35,193 bases of DNA from Mesorhizobium sp. B2-7-1 (GCF_006440735.1 NZ_VFUA01000069.1:1-35193), one strand, 5' to 3'. Numbered from the stretch's first letter, positions 7,882-18,612 are shown. The notes: a model not told the origin generated them from the sequence alone. Numbers and translations: made by a program.

Positions 7882-8904
7882 CTAGACCGGCGCCCCTGCC
7901 ACCGATCCCCGCACCACAAGATCCACCGGCCAGACCTCGCCGCGGGGGCCCTCTTCGAGCCCCGATATCCGCGCCGCGAGGCGCTCGGCGACACGCGCGC
8001 CGGCAAGCCGGATCGAGGAGCGCGTGGTCGACAGCGGCACCGGGAAATTCTCCGGCCGCAGCCAGGGGAAGACGTCGTCATGGGCGACCAGCGACAGGTC
8101 GCCCGGAATGGTGAGGCCAAGGTCGCGCACGGCGCGCACGACACCCAGAGCCATGATCAGGCTGGAGCAGACGATCGCCGTCGGCGGCTCGGCCTCCTCG
8201 AGCAGGCGGCGGGCGGCGCGATGGCCGTTCTCCTCGGTCATGGTCACCGAGCGGATGTGGCGCTCGCCGAGCGTCAGCCCGCTCGCGGCAAGCGCGCGGC
8301 GCATGCCGCGCTCGCGGTGGATGGCGAAGGTCTCGCGCTCATTGCCGTTGATCAGCGCCAGGCGCTTGTGGCCGAGCTGGATCAGCAGGCGCGCCGCTTC
8401 GTGGAACGCGCCCTCATTGTCGATGTCGAGATAGGGATAGTCGAAGTCGAAGCCTTCGCTGCGGCCATGGACGATGAAGGGAATGCCCAGCGTGTTGACC
8501 AGCGCCAGCCGCTTGTCGGCCGGACGCGGCGAGGAGAGGTAGACGGCGTCGACCTGGCGGTTGGCGACGATGCGCCGGTAGGTCGTCTCCTCGTCGTCGG
8601 CATCGGCGGGCGAAAGCACGAGGTCGAGCTCGTGCGCGCGGGCATAATCGCCGAGGCCGGAGAGGAATTCCACGAAGTGCGGATCGATGTCGACGGCGGC
8701 GCCCGTCGGCAGCACATAGCCGATCATGCCCGACTTGCCGGTGGCGAGCCGGCGCGCGCTGGGGTTCGGCCGGTAGCCATGGCGCTTGGCCGCGTCCATC
8801 ACCCGGCGCCGGGTTTCCTCATTGACCTCGGGATAGCCGTTCAGCGCCCGGCTCACCGTGGTCTGCGAGAGCGACAGCATATGCGAGAGTTGCTTGAGGT
8901 TCAT
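7882..8904 (-). CDS. aglR: LacI-family transcriptional repressor of the alpha-glucoside operon
   Basis: A 340-residue LacI/GalR regulator. Residues 1-25 (MNLKQLSHMLSLSQTTVSRALNGYPEVN) form the DNA-binding helix-turn-helix, and PSARRLATGKSGMIGYVLP is the hinge and first core strand. A periplasmic-binding-protein-like effector domain follows (DAVYLSSPRPADKRL, IPFIVHGRSEGFDFDYP, VAHDDVFPWL). It is divergent from aglE, the arrangement of aglR in Sinorhizobium meliloti, and should repress the agl genes until an alpha-glucoside binds. A GGAGG ribosome site 6 nt before the ATG lies inside the palindrome GGAGGCCTCC (8906-8915). A candidate operator, AAAGCGCTTT, lies 18 nt upstream of its start, suggesting autoregulation. 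Confidence 0.9.
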   Translation of the reverse strand: MNLKQLSHMLSLSQTTVSRALNGYPEVNEETRRRVMDAAKRHGYRPNPSARRLATGKSGMIGYVLPTGAAVDIDPHFVEFLSGLGDYARAHELDLVLSPADADDEETTYRRIVANRQVDAVYLSSPRPADKRLALVNTLGIPFIVHGRSEGFDFDYPYLDIDNEGAFHEAARLLIQLGHKRLALINGNERETFAIHRERGMRRALAASGLTLGERHIRSVTMTEENGHRAARRLLEEAEPPTAIVCSSLIMALGVVRAVRDLGLTIPGDLSLVAHDDVFPWLRPENFPVPLSTTRSSIRLAGARVAERLAARISGLEEGPRGEVWPVDLVVRGSVAGAPV

Positions 8905-8921
8905 CGGAGGCCTCCAGCCTC

Positions 8922-8931
8922 AAAGCGCTTT
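8922..8931. promoter_or_regulatory. Candidate AglR operator O1
   Basis: The perfect palindrome AAAGCGCTTT matches the central CG-containing symmetrical operators used by LacI-family proteins. It lies just upstream of aglR and is repeated in extended form at 9142-9155. Confidence 0.6.
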
Positions 8932-9020
8932 CAATTTTGAATCGATCCGATGATTGTTGGCGAGATCGCCAAGCATGACGACCTTAGAGGGGCACAGGCG
9001 CCGTTTGAAGCAAAAATTAC

Positions 9021-9052
9021 TGCTGCAGTGCCAAAAAAACATGCTGCAGCGC
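9021..9052. repeat. TGCTGCAG direct repeats 21 bp apart
   Basis: TGCTGCAGTGCC starts at 9021 and TGCTGCAGCGCA at 9042, so the repeats lie on the same face of the helix. They sit between the two candidate AglR operators and could bind a second regulator. No known regulator is identified. Confidence 0.35.
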
Positions 9053-9103
9053 ACTTTCTTCGCTCAATCCGATCGAATTTAAATCGATTAACGAACGCAC
9101 CCA

Positions 9104-9133
9104 CTTGACTCCCAGGCGATTCAATGGCGAGAT
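9104..9133 (+). promoter_or_regulatory. Possible aglE promoter
   Basis: CTTGACT (9104-9110) is a good alphaproteobacterial -35 element. The -10 element about 17 bp later (CGAGAT, 9128-9133) is poor. If correct, transcription would start near 9140, directly at the candidate operator 9142-9155, as expected for repression. This call rests on the -35 element and the position only. Confidence 0.35.
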
Positions 9134-9141
9134 CAAGGCAG

Positions 9142-9155
9142 CCAAAGCGCTTTGG
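9142..9155. promoter_or_regulatory. Candidate AglR operator O2
   Basis: CCAAAGCGCTTTGG is a perfect 14-bp palindrome with the same AAAGCGCTTT core as 8922-8931. It lies 110 bp upstream of aglE. The two centres are 222 bp apart, close to 21 helical turns, which would permit a repression loop. Confidence 0.65.
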
Positions 9156-9264
9156 AAGTCTCTTCGAAAGGTTGCGGTTGCCCTTTCGCTGAGTCACAGT
9201 TCCGCGGGCGTCGGCGGACGAAATGGAGGTTTCGTCCTGTTTGTGACCACTGGGAGGACTTGCG

Positions 9265-10620
9265 ATGAAGAAAATGCTTCTCTTGGGTGCGGCGTGCGCG
9301 GCACTCACCCTCAGCCTGCCGGCGCAAGCCGAACTGAAGTTCAAGCCGGGCGAGGATCAGAAGTTTCACTGGGCGAACTACGACGACCTCAAGAAGGTTG
9401 ATCTCAAGGGCGAGACGCTGACGATCTTCGGGCCGTGGCGCGGCGAGGACGAGGCGCTCGTGCGTTCGGTTCTCGACTATTTCCAGGAAGCGACCGGCGC
9501 CGAGGTCAAATATTCCTCGTCCGAAAATTATGAGCAGCAGATCGTCATCGACACCCAGGCCGGCAGCCCGCCCAACATCGCCGTCCTGCCGCAGCCCGGC
9601 CTGATCCAGGACCTTGCTTCCAAGGGCGTGCTCACCCCGCTCGGCGACGACGTCGCCGCCTGGATCAAGGAAAATTACGCCGCCGGCGACTCCTGGGCCA
9701 AGCTCGGCACTTATAACGGCAAGGACGGCAAGCCCGGCTTCTACGCCTTCCCCTACAAGATCGACGTGAAAGGGCTGGTCTGGTACTCGCCCGACAATTT
9801 CGACGAGGCCGGCTACAAGGTGCCGAAGACCCAGGAAGAACTCGCCGATCTCGAAAAGAAGATCATCGCCGATGGCGGCAAGCCCTGGTGCATCGGGCTC
9901 GGCTCCGGCGGCGCCACCGGCTGGCCGGCGACCGACTGGGTCGAGGACATCATGCTGAGGACCCAGCCGCCGGAAGTCTACGACAAGTGGGTCAAGAACG
10001 AGATCCCGTTCACCGACCCGGCCGTGGTCAACGCCATCGACATCTTCGGCAAGATCGCCACCGACGACAAGATGGTGGACGGCGGCGCCAAGGCGGTCGC
10101 GGCGACCGACTTCCGCGACAGCCCAAAGGGCCTCTTCACCGTGCCGCCCAAGTGCTACATGCACCATCAGGCATCGTTCATCCCGTCGTTCTTCCCGGAA
10201 AACGTGAAGCTCGGCCAGGACGCCGACTTCTTCCCCTATCCGCCTTACGCCTCCAAGCCGGAACTGGGCACGCCGCTGGAAGTGGCCGGGACGCTGGTGA
10301 TGATCACCAAGGATTCCAAGGCCTCGCGCGAATTCATCAAGTTCCTCGAAATGCCGCTCGCGCATGAATTGTGGATGGCGCAGAAGAGCTTCGTCACTCC
10401 GTTCAAGGCGGCCAACAAGGATGCCTATGGCAGCGAGGCGCTGAAGAAGCAGGGCGAGATCCTGGTCGGCGCCACGACGGTTCGGTTCGACGGATCCGAC
10501 CTGATGCCCGGCAAGATCGGCGCGGGCTCCTTCTGGACCGGCATGGTCGACCTGGTCGGCGGCAAGTCGGCGCAGGACGTCGCGGCCGACATCCAGAAAA
10601 GCTGGGACGGCATCAAGTAA
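9265..10620 (+). CDS. aglE: Alpha-glucoside ABC transporter, periplasmic substrate-binding protein
   Basis: A 451-residue binding protein of the family-1 (carbohydrate) class. A Sec signal peptide (MKKMLLLGAACAALTLSLPA, cleavage about residue 22) precedes the mature domain. Typical segments are LTIFGPWRGEDEALV near residue 52, the central IDVKGLVWYSPDNFDEAGYK and PWCIGLGSGGATGWPATDW. It captures alpha-glucosides such as sucrose, maltose or trehalose, the substrates of the S. meliloti Agl system, for AglF/AglG/AglK. It is the first gene of the operon, preceded by GGGAGGA. A stable hairpin after its stop probably raises the level of its mRNA relative to the permease genes. Confidence 0.93.
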   Translation: MKKMLLLGAACAALTLSLPAQAELKFKPGEDQKFHWANYDDLKKVDLKGETLTIFGPWRGEDEALVRSVLDYFQEATGAEVKYSSSENYEQQIVIDTQAGSPPNIAVLPQPGLIQDLASKGVLTPLGDDVAAWIKENYAAGDSWAKLGTYNGKDGKPGFYAFPYKIDVKGLVWYSPDNFDEAGYKVPKTQEELADLEKKIIADGGKPWCIGLGSGGATGWPATDWVEDIMLRTQPPEVYDKWVKNEIPFTDPAVVNAIDIFGKIATDDKMVDGGAKAVAATDFRDSPKGLFTVPPKCYMHHQASFIPSFFPENVKLGQDADFFPYPPYASKPELGTPLEVAGTLVMITKDSKASREFIKFLEMPLAHELWMAQKSFVTPFKAANKDAYGSEALKKQGEILVGATTVRFDGSDLMPGKIGAGSFWTGMVDLVGGKSAQDVAADIQKSWDGIK

Positions 10621-10651
10621 GCCATCCTGAAATCCTCCTCATTCTCCTAAT

Positions 10652-10675
10652 GGATCCGGGCTACGGCCCGGGTCC
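10652..10675 (+). other. Stem-loop between aglE and aglF
   Basis: GGATCCGGGC pairs with GCCCGGGTCC (one T-G wobble) around the loop TACG. It begins 31 nt after the aglE stop and has no following T-run. It is therefore more likely an mRNA-stabilising hairpin, as is common after binding-protein genes, than a terminator. Confidence 0.7.
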
Positions 10676-10787
10676 GACCGGCGGCCGACGCCGGAAGCCT
10701 TCGCGTTTCGATCGTTCCGAATAACCGAAAGTCGGCGCATCCGATCGGCAGCCTCGGCTGGCCGGTCATGCGCAGGGAGAGGGACCC

Positions 10788-11801
10788 ATGGCGGCTCAGA
10801 TTTTCTCGGCCATATTCGTCATCATCATCGGCGTCGGCGGCTGTGTCGCCTATTTCTGGGGCGCCAACAGACTGCTCGACCTCATCTTCCCCTCACGCGG
10901 GGTATCCGGCGGCGCCGCGATCAACAATCTGCGCCGGCAGGGATATGTGCGGCCGTGGCTGTTCGTCGGCCCGGCGCTGATCATCCTTACGGTATACCTG
11001 ATCTACCCGATGATCGCGACGCTATGGCTGTCCTTCTTCGACCGCGGCGGCACCAGTTTCGTCGGGCTCGCCAATTATGAATGGGCGGCCGGCGACCACG
11101 ACCTGCGCAACTCGATCCTCAACAATATCCTGTGGCTCGCCGTGGTGCCGGCCGCCTGCACCTTCCTCGGCCTGATCATCGCCGTGCTCACCGACAAGAT
11201 CTGGTGGGGCACCATCGCCAAGAGCCTGATCTTCCTGCCGCTGGCGATCTCCTTCGTCGGCGCCAGCGTGATCTGGAAATTCATCTACGAGTATCGCGGC
11301 GAGGGCCAGATCCAGATCGGCCTGCTCAACGCCATCATCCAGTATTTCGGCGGCCAGCCGCAGGTGTGGATATCGCTGCCGTTCTGGAACAACTTCTTCC
11401 TGATGGTGATCCTGATCTGGATCCAGACCGGCTTCGCCATGGTCATCCTGTCGTCGGCGCTGCGCGGCATTCCCGAAGAGACGCTCGAGGCCGCGGTGAT
11501 CGACGGCGCCAACCCGTTCCAGATCTTCTGGAAGATCATGGTGCCGCAGATCTGGGGAACGATCGCGGTGGTGTGGACCACCATCACCATCCTGGTGCTG
11601 AAAGTGTTCGACATCGTGCTGACCATGACCAACGGCCAGTGGAACAGCCAGGTGCTCGCCAATCTGATGTTCGATTGGATGTTCCGCGGCGGCGGCGATT
11701 TCGGCCGCGGCGCGACCATCGCCATCATCATCATGATCGCGGTCATCCCGATCATGGTCTGGAACATCCGCCAGGCCAACAAAGAGACGGGGGGACACTG
11801 A
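10788..11801 (+). CDS. aglF: Alpha-glucoside ABC transporter permease
   Basis: A 337-residue inner-membrane permease of the MalF type. It has an N-terminal membrane helix (about 3-25), a second starting near residue 59 (PWLFVGPALIILTVYLIYPMI) and further hydrophobic segments to the C-terminus. The ATPase-contact EAA loop reads EETLEAAVIDGANPFQIFWK near residue 233. With AglG it forms the channel for the sugar bound by AglE, powered by AglK. The ATG at 10788 follows AGGGAGAGGG. The gene ends 1 nt before the aglG start, indicating coupled expression. Confidence 0.92.
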   Translation: MAAQIFSAIFVIIIGVGGCVAYFWGANRLLDLIFPSRGVSGGAAINNLRRQGYVRPWLFVGPALIILTVYLIYPMIATLWLSFFDRGGTSFVGLANYEWAAGDHDLRNSILNNILWLAVVPAACTFLGLIIAVLTDKIWWGTIAKSLIFLPLAISFVGASVIWKFIYEYRGEGQIQIGLLNAIIQYFGGQPQVWISLPFWNNFFLMVILIWIQTGFAMVILSSALRGIPEETLEAAVIDGANPFQIFWKIMVPQIWGTIAVVWTTITILVLKVFDIVLTMTNGQWNSQVLANLMFDWMFRGGGDFGRGATIAIIIMIAVIPIMVWNIRQANKETGGH

Positions 11802-11802
11802 G

Positions 11803-12957
11803 ATGGCCGCCAAAACCGGAAAGTCCTTTATCGGCCGCTTCGGCGTCCATATCGCCGTGCTCGTCTTCGTGACGATCTGGACCATCCCCACCCTCGGCAT
11901 CCTCGTCTCGTCGCTGCGCGACAAGGACCAGATCGTCGCGTCGGGCTGGTGGAACTCCTTCGCCAGCTCCAGCCAGAGCGAGGCCGGCCGATTGCCGGCC
12001 GCCTCGGCGCAGACCCAGAAGGACGGCAAATACGTCATCGAGGGCAACATCTTCGGCGACGGCCCCAAGCGCGAGATCAGCGCCTTCGGCGTGAAATCTG
12101 CCGCGCCGACGCAGTACAAGGCGGGATCGGTCGCCGACCTCAATGACGGCGTCAGCCTGCAGATGAATGCCGACGGCGGCTTCGTGCTGTCCTCACCGAA
12201 AGCCTTCGAGGGCGACCGCGGCCAGCGCGTCTATTTCGCCTCCTCGGCGCCGCCCAAATTCACCACCGACAACTATCAGGCGGTGCTGTTCTCGGAAGGC
12301 ATCGGCCGCTCCTTCATGAACTCGCTGACGGTGACCATTCCAGCGACCGTGATCCCGATCCTGATCGCCGCCTTCGCGGCCTATGCGCTGGCCTGGATGC
12401 GCTTTCCCGGACGGGCGCTGCTGATCGCGGTCATCATCGGCCTTCTGGTGGTGCCGCTGCAGATGTCGCTGATCCCGTTGCTCAGGCTCTATAACGGCGT
12501 CGGCACCTTCTTCGGCGTGCCGTCCAAGACCTATCTCGGCATCTGGCTGGCGCATACCGGCTTCGGCCTGCCCTTCGCCATCTACCTGCTCAGGAGCTAC
12601 ATTGCCGGCCTGCCGCGCGAGATCATGGAATCGGCGCGCATCGACGGCGCCAGCGATTTCGAGATCTTCGTCAAGATCGTGCTGCCGCTGTCGTTCCCGG
12701 TACTTGCCTCCTTTGCCATCTTCCAGTTCCTGTGGGTATGGAACGATCTTCTGGTGGCGATGGTTTTCCTCGGTACGGCGCCCGATCAGATCGTGCTGAC
12801 GGCCAAGCTCAACGCGCTGCTCGGCTCGCGCGGCGGCAACTGGGAGATCCTGACGACATCGGCGTTCATCACCATCATCGTGCCGCTGATCGTGTTCTTC
12901 TCGCTGCAGCGCTATTTCGTCCGCGGGCTGCTTGCCGGCTCGGTGAAAGGAGGTTGA
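11803..12957 (+). CDS. aglG: Alpha-glucoside ABC transporter permease
   Basis: A 384-residue permease of the MalG type. A first membrane helix (about 12-35) is followed by a large periplasmic loop (about 36-155), larger than in MalG itself, and then five membrane helices from about residue 165. The EAA loop is EIMESARIDGASDFEIFVKI near residue 270. It pairs with AglF. Its last codons contain the strong ribosome site AAGGAGG that serves aglA, which starts 4 nt after the stop. Confidence 0.92.
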   Translation: MAAKTGKSFIGRFGVHIAVLVFVTIWTIPTLGILVSSLRDKDQIVASGWWNSFASSSQSEAGRLPAASAQTQKDGKYVIEGNIFGDGPKREISAFGVKSAAPTQYKAGSVADLNDGVSLQMNADGGFVLSSPKAFEGDRGQRVYFASSAPPKFTTDNYQAVLFSEGIGRSFMNSLTVTIPATVIPILIAAFAAYALAWMRFPGRALLIAVIIGLLVVPLQMSLIPLLRLYNGVGTFFGVPSKTYLGIWLAHTGFGLPFAIYLLRSYIAGLPREIMESARIDGASDFEIFVKIVLPLSFPVLASFAIFQFLWVWNDLLVAMVFLGTAPDQIVLTAKLNALLGSRGGNWEILTTSAFITIIVPLIVFFSLQRYFVRGLLAGSVKGG

Positions 12958-12961
12958 AGAC

Positions 12962-14638
<1,677 letters not shown>

Positions 14639-14673
14639 ATTTCTAAAACAGAGATCAACGGGAGAGGAAAAAC

Positions 14674-15786
<1,113 letters not shown>

Positions 15787-15837
15787 GGCTTGGAGCGGTC
15801 CAGCATTCGATAGAAGCTGAAGCCTATGCGGAAAAGA

Positions 15838-15870
15838 AAAACGGCGGGCCAAGGCCCGCCGTTTTCTGTT
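15838..15870. terminator. Bidirectional terminator between aglK and the DUF680 genes
   Basis: AAAACGGCGGGCC pairs with GGCCCGCCGTTTT. On the plus strand TTTTCTGTT follows; on the minus strand TTTTTCTTTTC follows. It lies between convergent transcripts (agl operon and the DUF680 pair) and should stop both. Confidence 0.9.
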
Positions 15871-15943
15871 CTTGCGTCGTCTCTTTGTTTTACGCAACTC
15901 CGAACGGAAAAGCGTTCAGACTTTCCTGGAATTGCTACCGCTG

Positions 15944-16177
15944 TTAGCGGCCGAAGAGGTTGTGGTCGCTGCCCTGAGCGGCCGGCTTGTGAACGTCGTT
16001 CGACGAGTTCAACAGCTTGTAGGCCGTCGAGTCGGTATTGATCGACGACGTGCGCGTGGTGTCCACGGCGGGAGCCGGCTGGTTGCCGCCGACGTTGCCG
16101 GTATGGCCACTCTCCGCGGCAAAAGCAGCGCCGGAAACGGCCAACAGAGCGGCCGTGGCAAGGATGATCTTCTTCAT
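15944..16177 (-). CDS. Small secreted protein, DUF680 family (copy 1)
   Basis: A 77-residue protein with a clear Sec signal (MKKIILATAALLAVSGAAFA, cleavage after AFA). The mature peptide is about 57 residues, polar and without Cys, ending GSDHNLFGR. It matches the DUF680 family, described essentially from Mesorhizobium, where many paralogues occur; its function is unknown. AGGAG lies 7 nt before the ATG. It follows its paralogue on the same strand with a perfect palindrome between them. Confidence 0.85.
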   Translation of the reverse strand: MKKIILATAALLAVSGAAFAAESGHTGNVGGNQPAPAVDTTRTSSINTDSTAYKLLNSSNDVHKPAAQGSDHNLFGR

Positions 16178-16210
16178 TTCAGTGCTCCTGAATCTTGCGA
16201 TCCGACCGAT

Positions 16211-16230
16211 GCGGCGGGCTAGCCCGCCGC
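16211..16230. other. Perfect 20-bp palindrome between the DUF680 genes
   Basis: GCGGCGGGCT is followed immediately by its own reverse complement. It starts 17 nt after the upstream DUF680 stop (minus strand) with no T-run. It may act as a partial terminator, an mRNA-stabilising hairpin or a protein site. Confidence 0.5.
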
Positions 16231-16247
16231 CGGTTCAAGGTCGGCTG

Positions 16248-16454
16248 TTAGTTGTTGCCGAAAAGGTTGTGGTCGGCGCCCGTCGCGGCAGGCTGCTGGG
16301 TGGCCGGCGCGGACTTGTGAACCGAAGCCGTGTAGGACGAGTCGACCTGAGCGGACGCCTGATTGGCTTCGTTCGGGTTGTAATGGTCGCTACCAGCGAA
16401 GGCGCTGCCGGAAATTGCCAGAAGGGCTGCGGCAGTGAGAACAATCTTTTTCAT
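16248..16454 (-). CDS. Small secreted protein, DUF680 family (copy 2)
   Basis: A 68-residue paralogue of the neighbouring gene. It has a Sec signal (MKKIVLTAAALLAISGSAFA) and a short polar mature part ending GADHNLFGNN. The two proteins share the signal peptide and the terminal DHNLFG motif, while the middle differs. I chose the ATG at 16454 because GGAG lies 8 nt upstream and the signal peptide starts there; a longer reading from 16562 would add 36 unrelated residues. The role is unknown; the mature peptide is probably periplasmic or secreted. Confidence 0.83.
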   Translation of the reverse strand: MKKIVLTAAALLAISGSAFAGSDHYNPNEANQASAQVDSSYTASVHKSAPATQQPAATGADHNLFGNN

Positions 16455-17069
16455 TTTTGCTACTCCAGTATCATTATTCAGTCCGTCTAGCGGCGTGTCT
16501 TGGGAATGAAATCGCGTCGTTCGGACAACGCTGATTTGGGTGAGCCGGCTCCCGGATTCCAATCACGAAGTTTTTCCGTCTGGACCACGAATCCGCCTCT
16601 TGAAGTTTTCATAAGCATGCCTATGACTTTATTTTTATGCATATTAATCAACGTGTTATGTGAATTCTTCAGTTGGCTCACCAAATGTGTCGGAGCCCCG
16701 ACGTTCACACCGTCCTGCACGCACCGTCAACAGAAACGAACCGTTCAGTTCGATTTTAGAACCTCCTAATAGTCACTTTTCGATACTGTTAACTATCCTG
16801 CCCCTGTTCCGAAGGCCGATTCGGTTCGCTCCGGAACCGCATTCAGACTGAAAGCCAAGGGGCGTTCGTGCCGGAAGGAGTCGCACCCGCCTCCTTGCCG
16901 GCGCTGGAAATCGAGGCCTGAACCCGCCGGTTAACGTTCAAAATGGTCGTCATGGTGCCAACTTGCCTTGCCTTGCCAAGCATGAGCCGAGTGTTTACAG
17001 CCGTTTTCCAGGGGTCAGGGCAATGATGCGACCGGCACAGCCGCCGGCTTGCAGAGCGGGGTCAGGAAC
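16455..17069. other. 615-bp intergenic region without a supported gene
   Basis: The stretch between the DUF680 pair and the PqqD-like gene is AT-richer than its surroundings, especially 16600-16800. It should hold the DUF680 promoter (minus) and the promoter of the six-gene operon (plus), but I cannot place either with confidence. A small hairpin, CGGTTC with GAACCG, lies near 16820-16840. Short reading frames here lack ribosome sites and plausible composition. Confidence 0.5.
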
Positions 17070-17498
17070 ATGCCTCTTTCCGAGGTCTATGCTGTCGCGA
17101 GCAAGGACATCGTCTTCGAATCCTTCGACGGCGAAGCCGTCGTGCTCGACCTCTCCAACGGCAAGTATTTCGGCTTCTCCGATTCCGGCAGCAAGGTGTG
17201 GCAAGCGCTGTCCTCGGGCGTCGGCACCGAGGCGCTGATCCGATCGGCCGCGGGCGCCGAAATGGTGAGCGCCGAAGCACTCGAGACATTCATCGCGCAG
17301 CTGGTCGAGCTTGGGCTGCTGGCTCCCTCCAGCGCAACGCCGCTGCCCTCTTCCGACGATTTGCCGGCGGCGCTGGCGGCGGCAAGCGAGCCGCTCAATG
17401 TCAGCGTCCATGACGATCTTGCCGACCTCATCACCGTCGACCCGATCCACGAGGTCGAGGAACCGCTCGGCTGGCCGGCCGTCAAGCAGGTTTCCTGA
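17070..17498 (+). CDS. PqqD-like protein (peptide-recognition fold) with acidic C-terminal tail
   Basis: A 142-residue protein. Residues 1-85 match the PqqD fold: a beta part (IVFESFDGEAVVLDLSNGKY, then FGFSDSGSKVW) and helices (EALETFIAQLVELGLL). PqqD proteins bind leader peptides and present them to modifying enzymes; relatives named HPr-rel-A system PqqD family accompany HPr-kinase-like proteins. This one is longer than PqqD (about 90 residues). An Ala/Ser/Pro linker leads to an acidic tail (about 112-142) containing DDLADLITVDPIHEV and then EEPLGWP. I prefer ATG 17070; an upstream TTG at 17049 would add seven residues. It is the first gene of the operon, 37 nt before the kinase-like gene. 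Confidence 0.82.
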   Translation: MPLSEVYAVASKDIVFESFDGEAVVLDLSNGKYFGFSDSGSKVWQALSSGVGTEALIRSAAGAEMVSAEALETFIAQLVELGLLAPSSATPLPSSDDLPAALAAASEPLNVSVHDDLADLITVDPIHEVEEPLGWPAVKQVS

Positions 17499-17535
17499 GC
17501 GGTCGGCGGCGGACGAGGTCAGGCTGGAACAGACC

Positions 17536-18612
17536 ATGCCGCGCGTGACGCTCGAGACCCTGCCCGACTACGCCCGCTTTCTCATCGCCGCCGCCGAAGG
17601 CGCTGCCGCGCAGTTTCCAGTCCGGCGAACCGTCCGCCTGCCCGGGCTGGAATTGATCGCGCATCTCGATCCCGGCGCGTTCGCGGATGCCCTTGGCCAC
17701 GCGTTCCTGGAAACCGACGGCGATTCGCTGAGCTCCCGCCAATGCCGCATCTTCATCGGCCATCCGGGCGTCGGCGGCATGCCGGTGCCGGCAAGCTGGG
17801 GCGATGCGCATTTCACCGAACACGGCTTTGCCCAGAAACTCGCCGAGGTCGGGCTGCGCGGCCATCATTACCACGATCTGGATTTCTGGCAGGTCTACGA
17901 TCCCGACCGACGGGTGGGCGTCCAGTTGATGCGGTCCGCCGACGCGTTTCCGCCCTGGGAACAGGGGGCGCCGCTGCGCGCCTTCCTGCACTGGGAATAC
18001 GCCGCCCGCGGCATGCGTCTTGCCCATACCGGCACGCTGGGCCTCGACGGCAGGGGCGTGCTGCTGGCCGGCGCCGGGGGTGCGGGAAAATCCGGAACCG
18101 TCGTTGCCGGCCTGCTCAACGGACTGGACAGCGTCGGCGACGACTATGTGCTCATCGACCTCGAGAGCGGCGTGACCGCGCGACCACTATTCTCAATCCT
18201 GAAACAGGACCCGCAGGGTTTTGTCCGGCTCGGGCTGGAAAGGCGGCTGGGCACCGACCGCCCGATCAACTGGCAGGGCAAGCATGCCTTTCACATTAAC
18301 GAGATCGCGCCTCGACCAATGCGTGCAACCCTGGACATTTTTGCGTTGATGGTGCCACATATCGGTGGCGGCGAGACAAGCTCGATCGTGCCGATGTCGC
18401 GTAAGGATGCAGTGATCGCGCTGGCGTCGTCGGGCATCGCGCAGATGCCTGGCGAGCGGGAAAGCGGCTTTCGCTTCTTCAGCGATCTCACGCGCTTGCT
18501 GCCATGCTACCGGCTTCTCCTCGGGACGCATCCGGAGGAGATCGCCGGTACGATTGCGGATTTCCTAGCGCGGGCGCCCGATGAAGCTGAGCGTGATCAT
18601 GCCGGTCTATAA
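17536..18612 (+). CDS. HPr kinase/phosphorylase-like P-loop protein
   Basis: A 358-residue protein. The C-terminal half resembles the HPr kinase fold: P-loop GAGGAGKS at 179-186, followed by VGDDYVLID near 200-208, which fits the VADD motif holding the catalytic Asp. The N-terminal half (1-160, with PASWGDAHFTEHGF, DLDFWQVYDP and LHWEYAARGMRLAH) is of a type seen in HprK-related proteins outside the phosphotransferase system. Such kinases occur in lasso-peptide and HPr-rel-A gene sets, where a peptide or a small molecule may be the substrate. I chose ATG 17536, since earlier in-frame codons overlap the PqqD-like gene with improbable sequence. Its end overlaps the next gene by 32 nt. Confidence 0.82.
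   Translation: MPRVTLETLPDYARFLIAAAEGAAAQFPVRRTVRLPGLELIAHLDPGAFADALGHAFLETDGDSLSSRQCRIFIGHPGVGGMPVPASWGDAHFTEHGFAQKLAEVGLRGHHYHDLDFWQVYDPDRRVGVQLMRSADAFPPWEQGAPLRAFLHWEYAARGMRLAHTGTLGLDGRGVLLAGAGGAGKSGTVVAGLLNGLDSVGDDYVLIDLESGVTARPLFSILKQDPQGFVRLGLERRLGTDRPINWQGKHAFHINEIAPRPMRATLDIFALMVPHIGGGETSSIVPMSRKDAVIALASSGIAQMPGERESGFRFFSDLTRLLPCYRLLLGTHPEEIAGTIADFLARAPDEAERDHAGL

Noticed and set aside
15944..16454. DUF680 peptides as substrates of the PqqD-like operon
   Set aside because: They have standard Sec signals, are transcribed away from the operon, share a terminator with agl and belong to a widely dispersed family. Nearness alone is not enough.
16500..16769. 89-codon plus-strand frame with a hydrophobic segment upstream of the PqqD-like gene, considered as a precursor peptide
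   Set aside because: It has no ribosome site, lies in the AT-rich gap overlapping the DUF680 leader, and its composition is not that of a gene of this genome.
17311..17535. 75-residue N-terminal extension of the kinase-like protein
   Set aside because: It runs in a second frame across the PqqD-like gene and has the Arg/Ser-rich look of a shifted frame; the family-like sequence starts at 17536.
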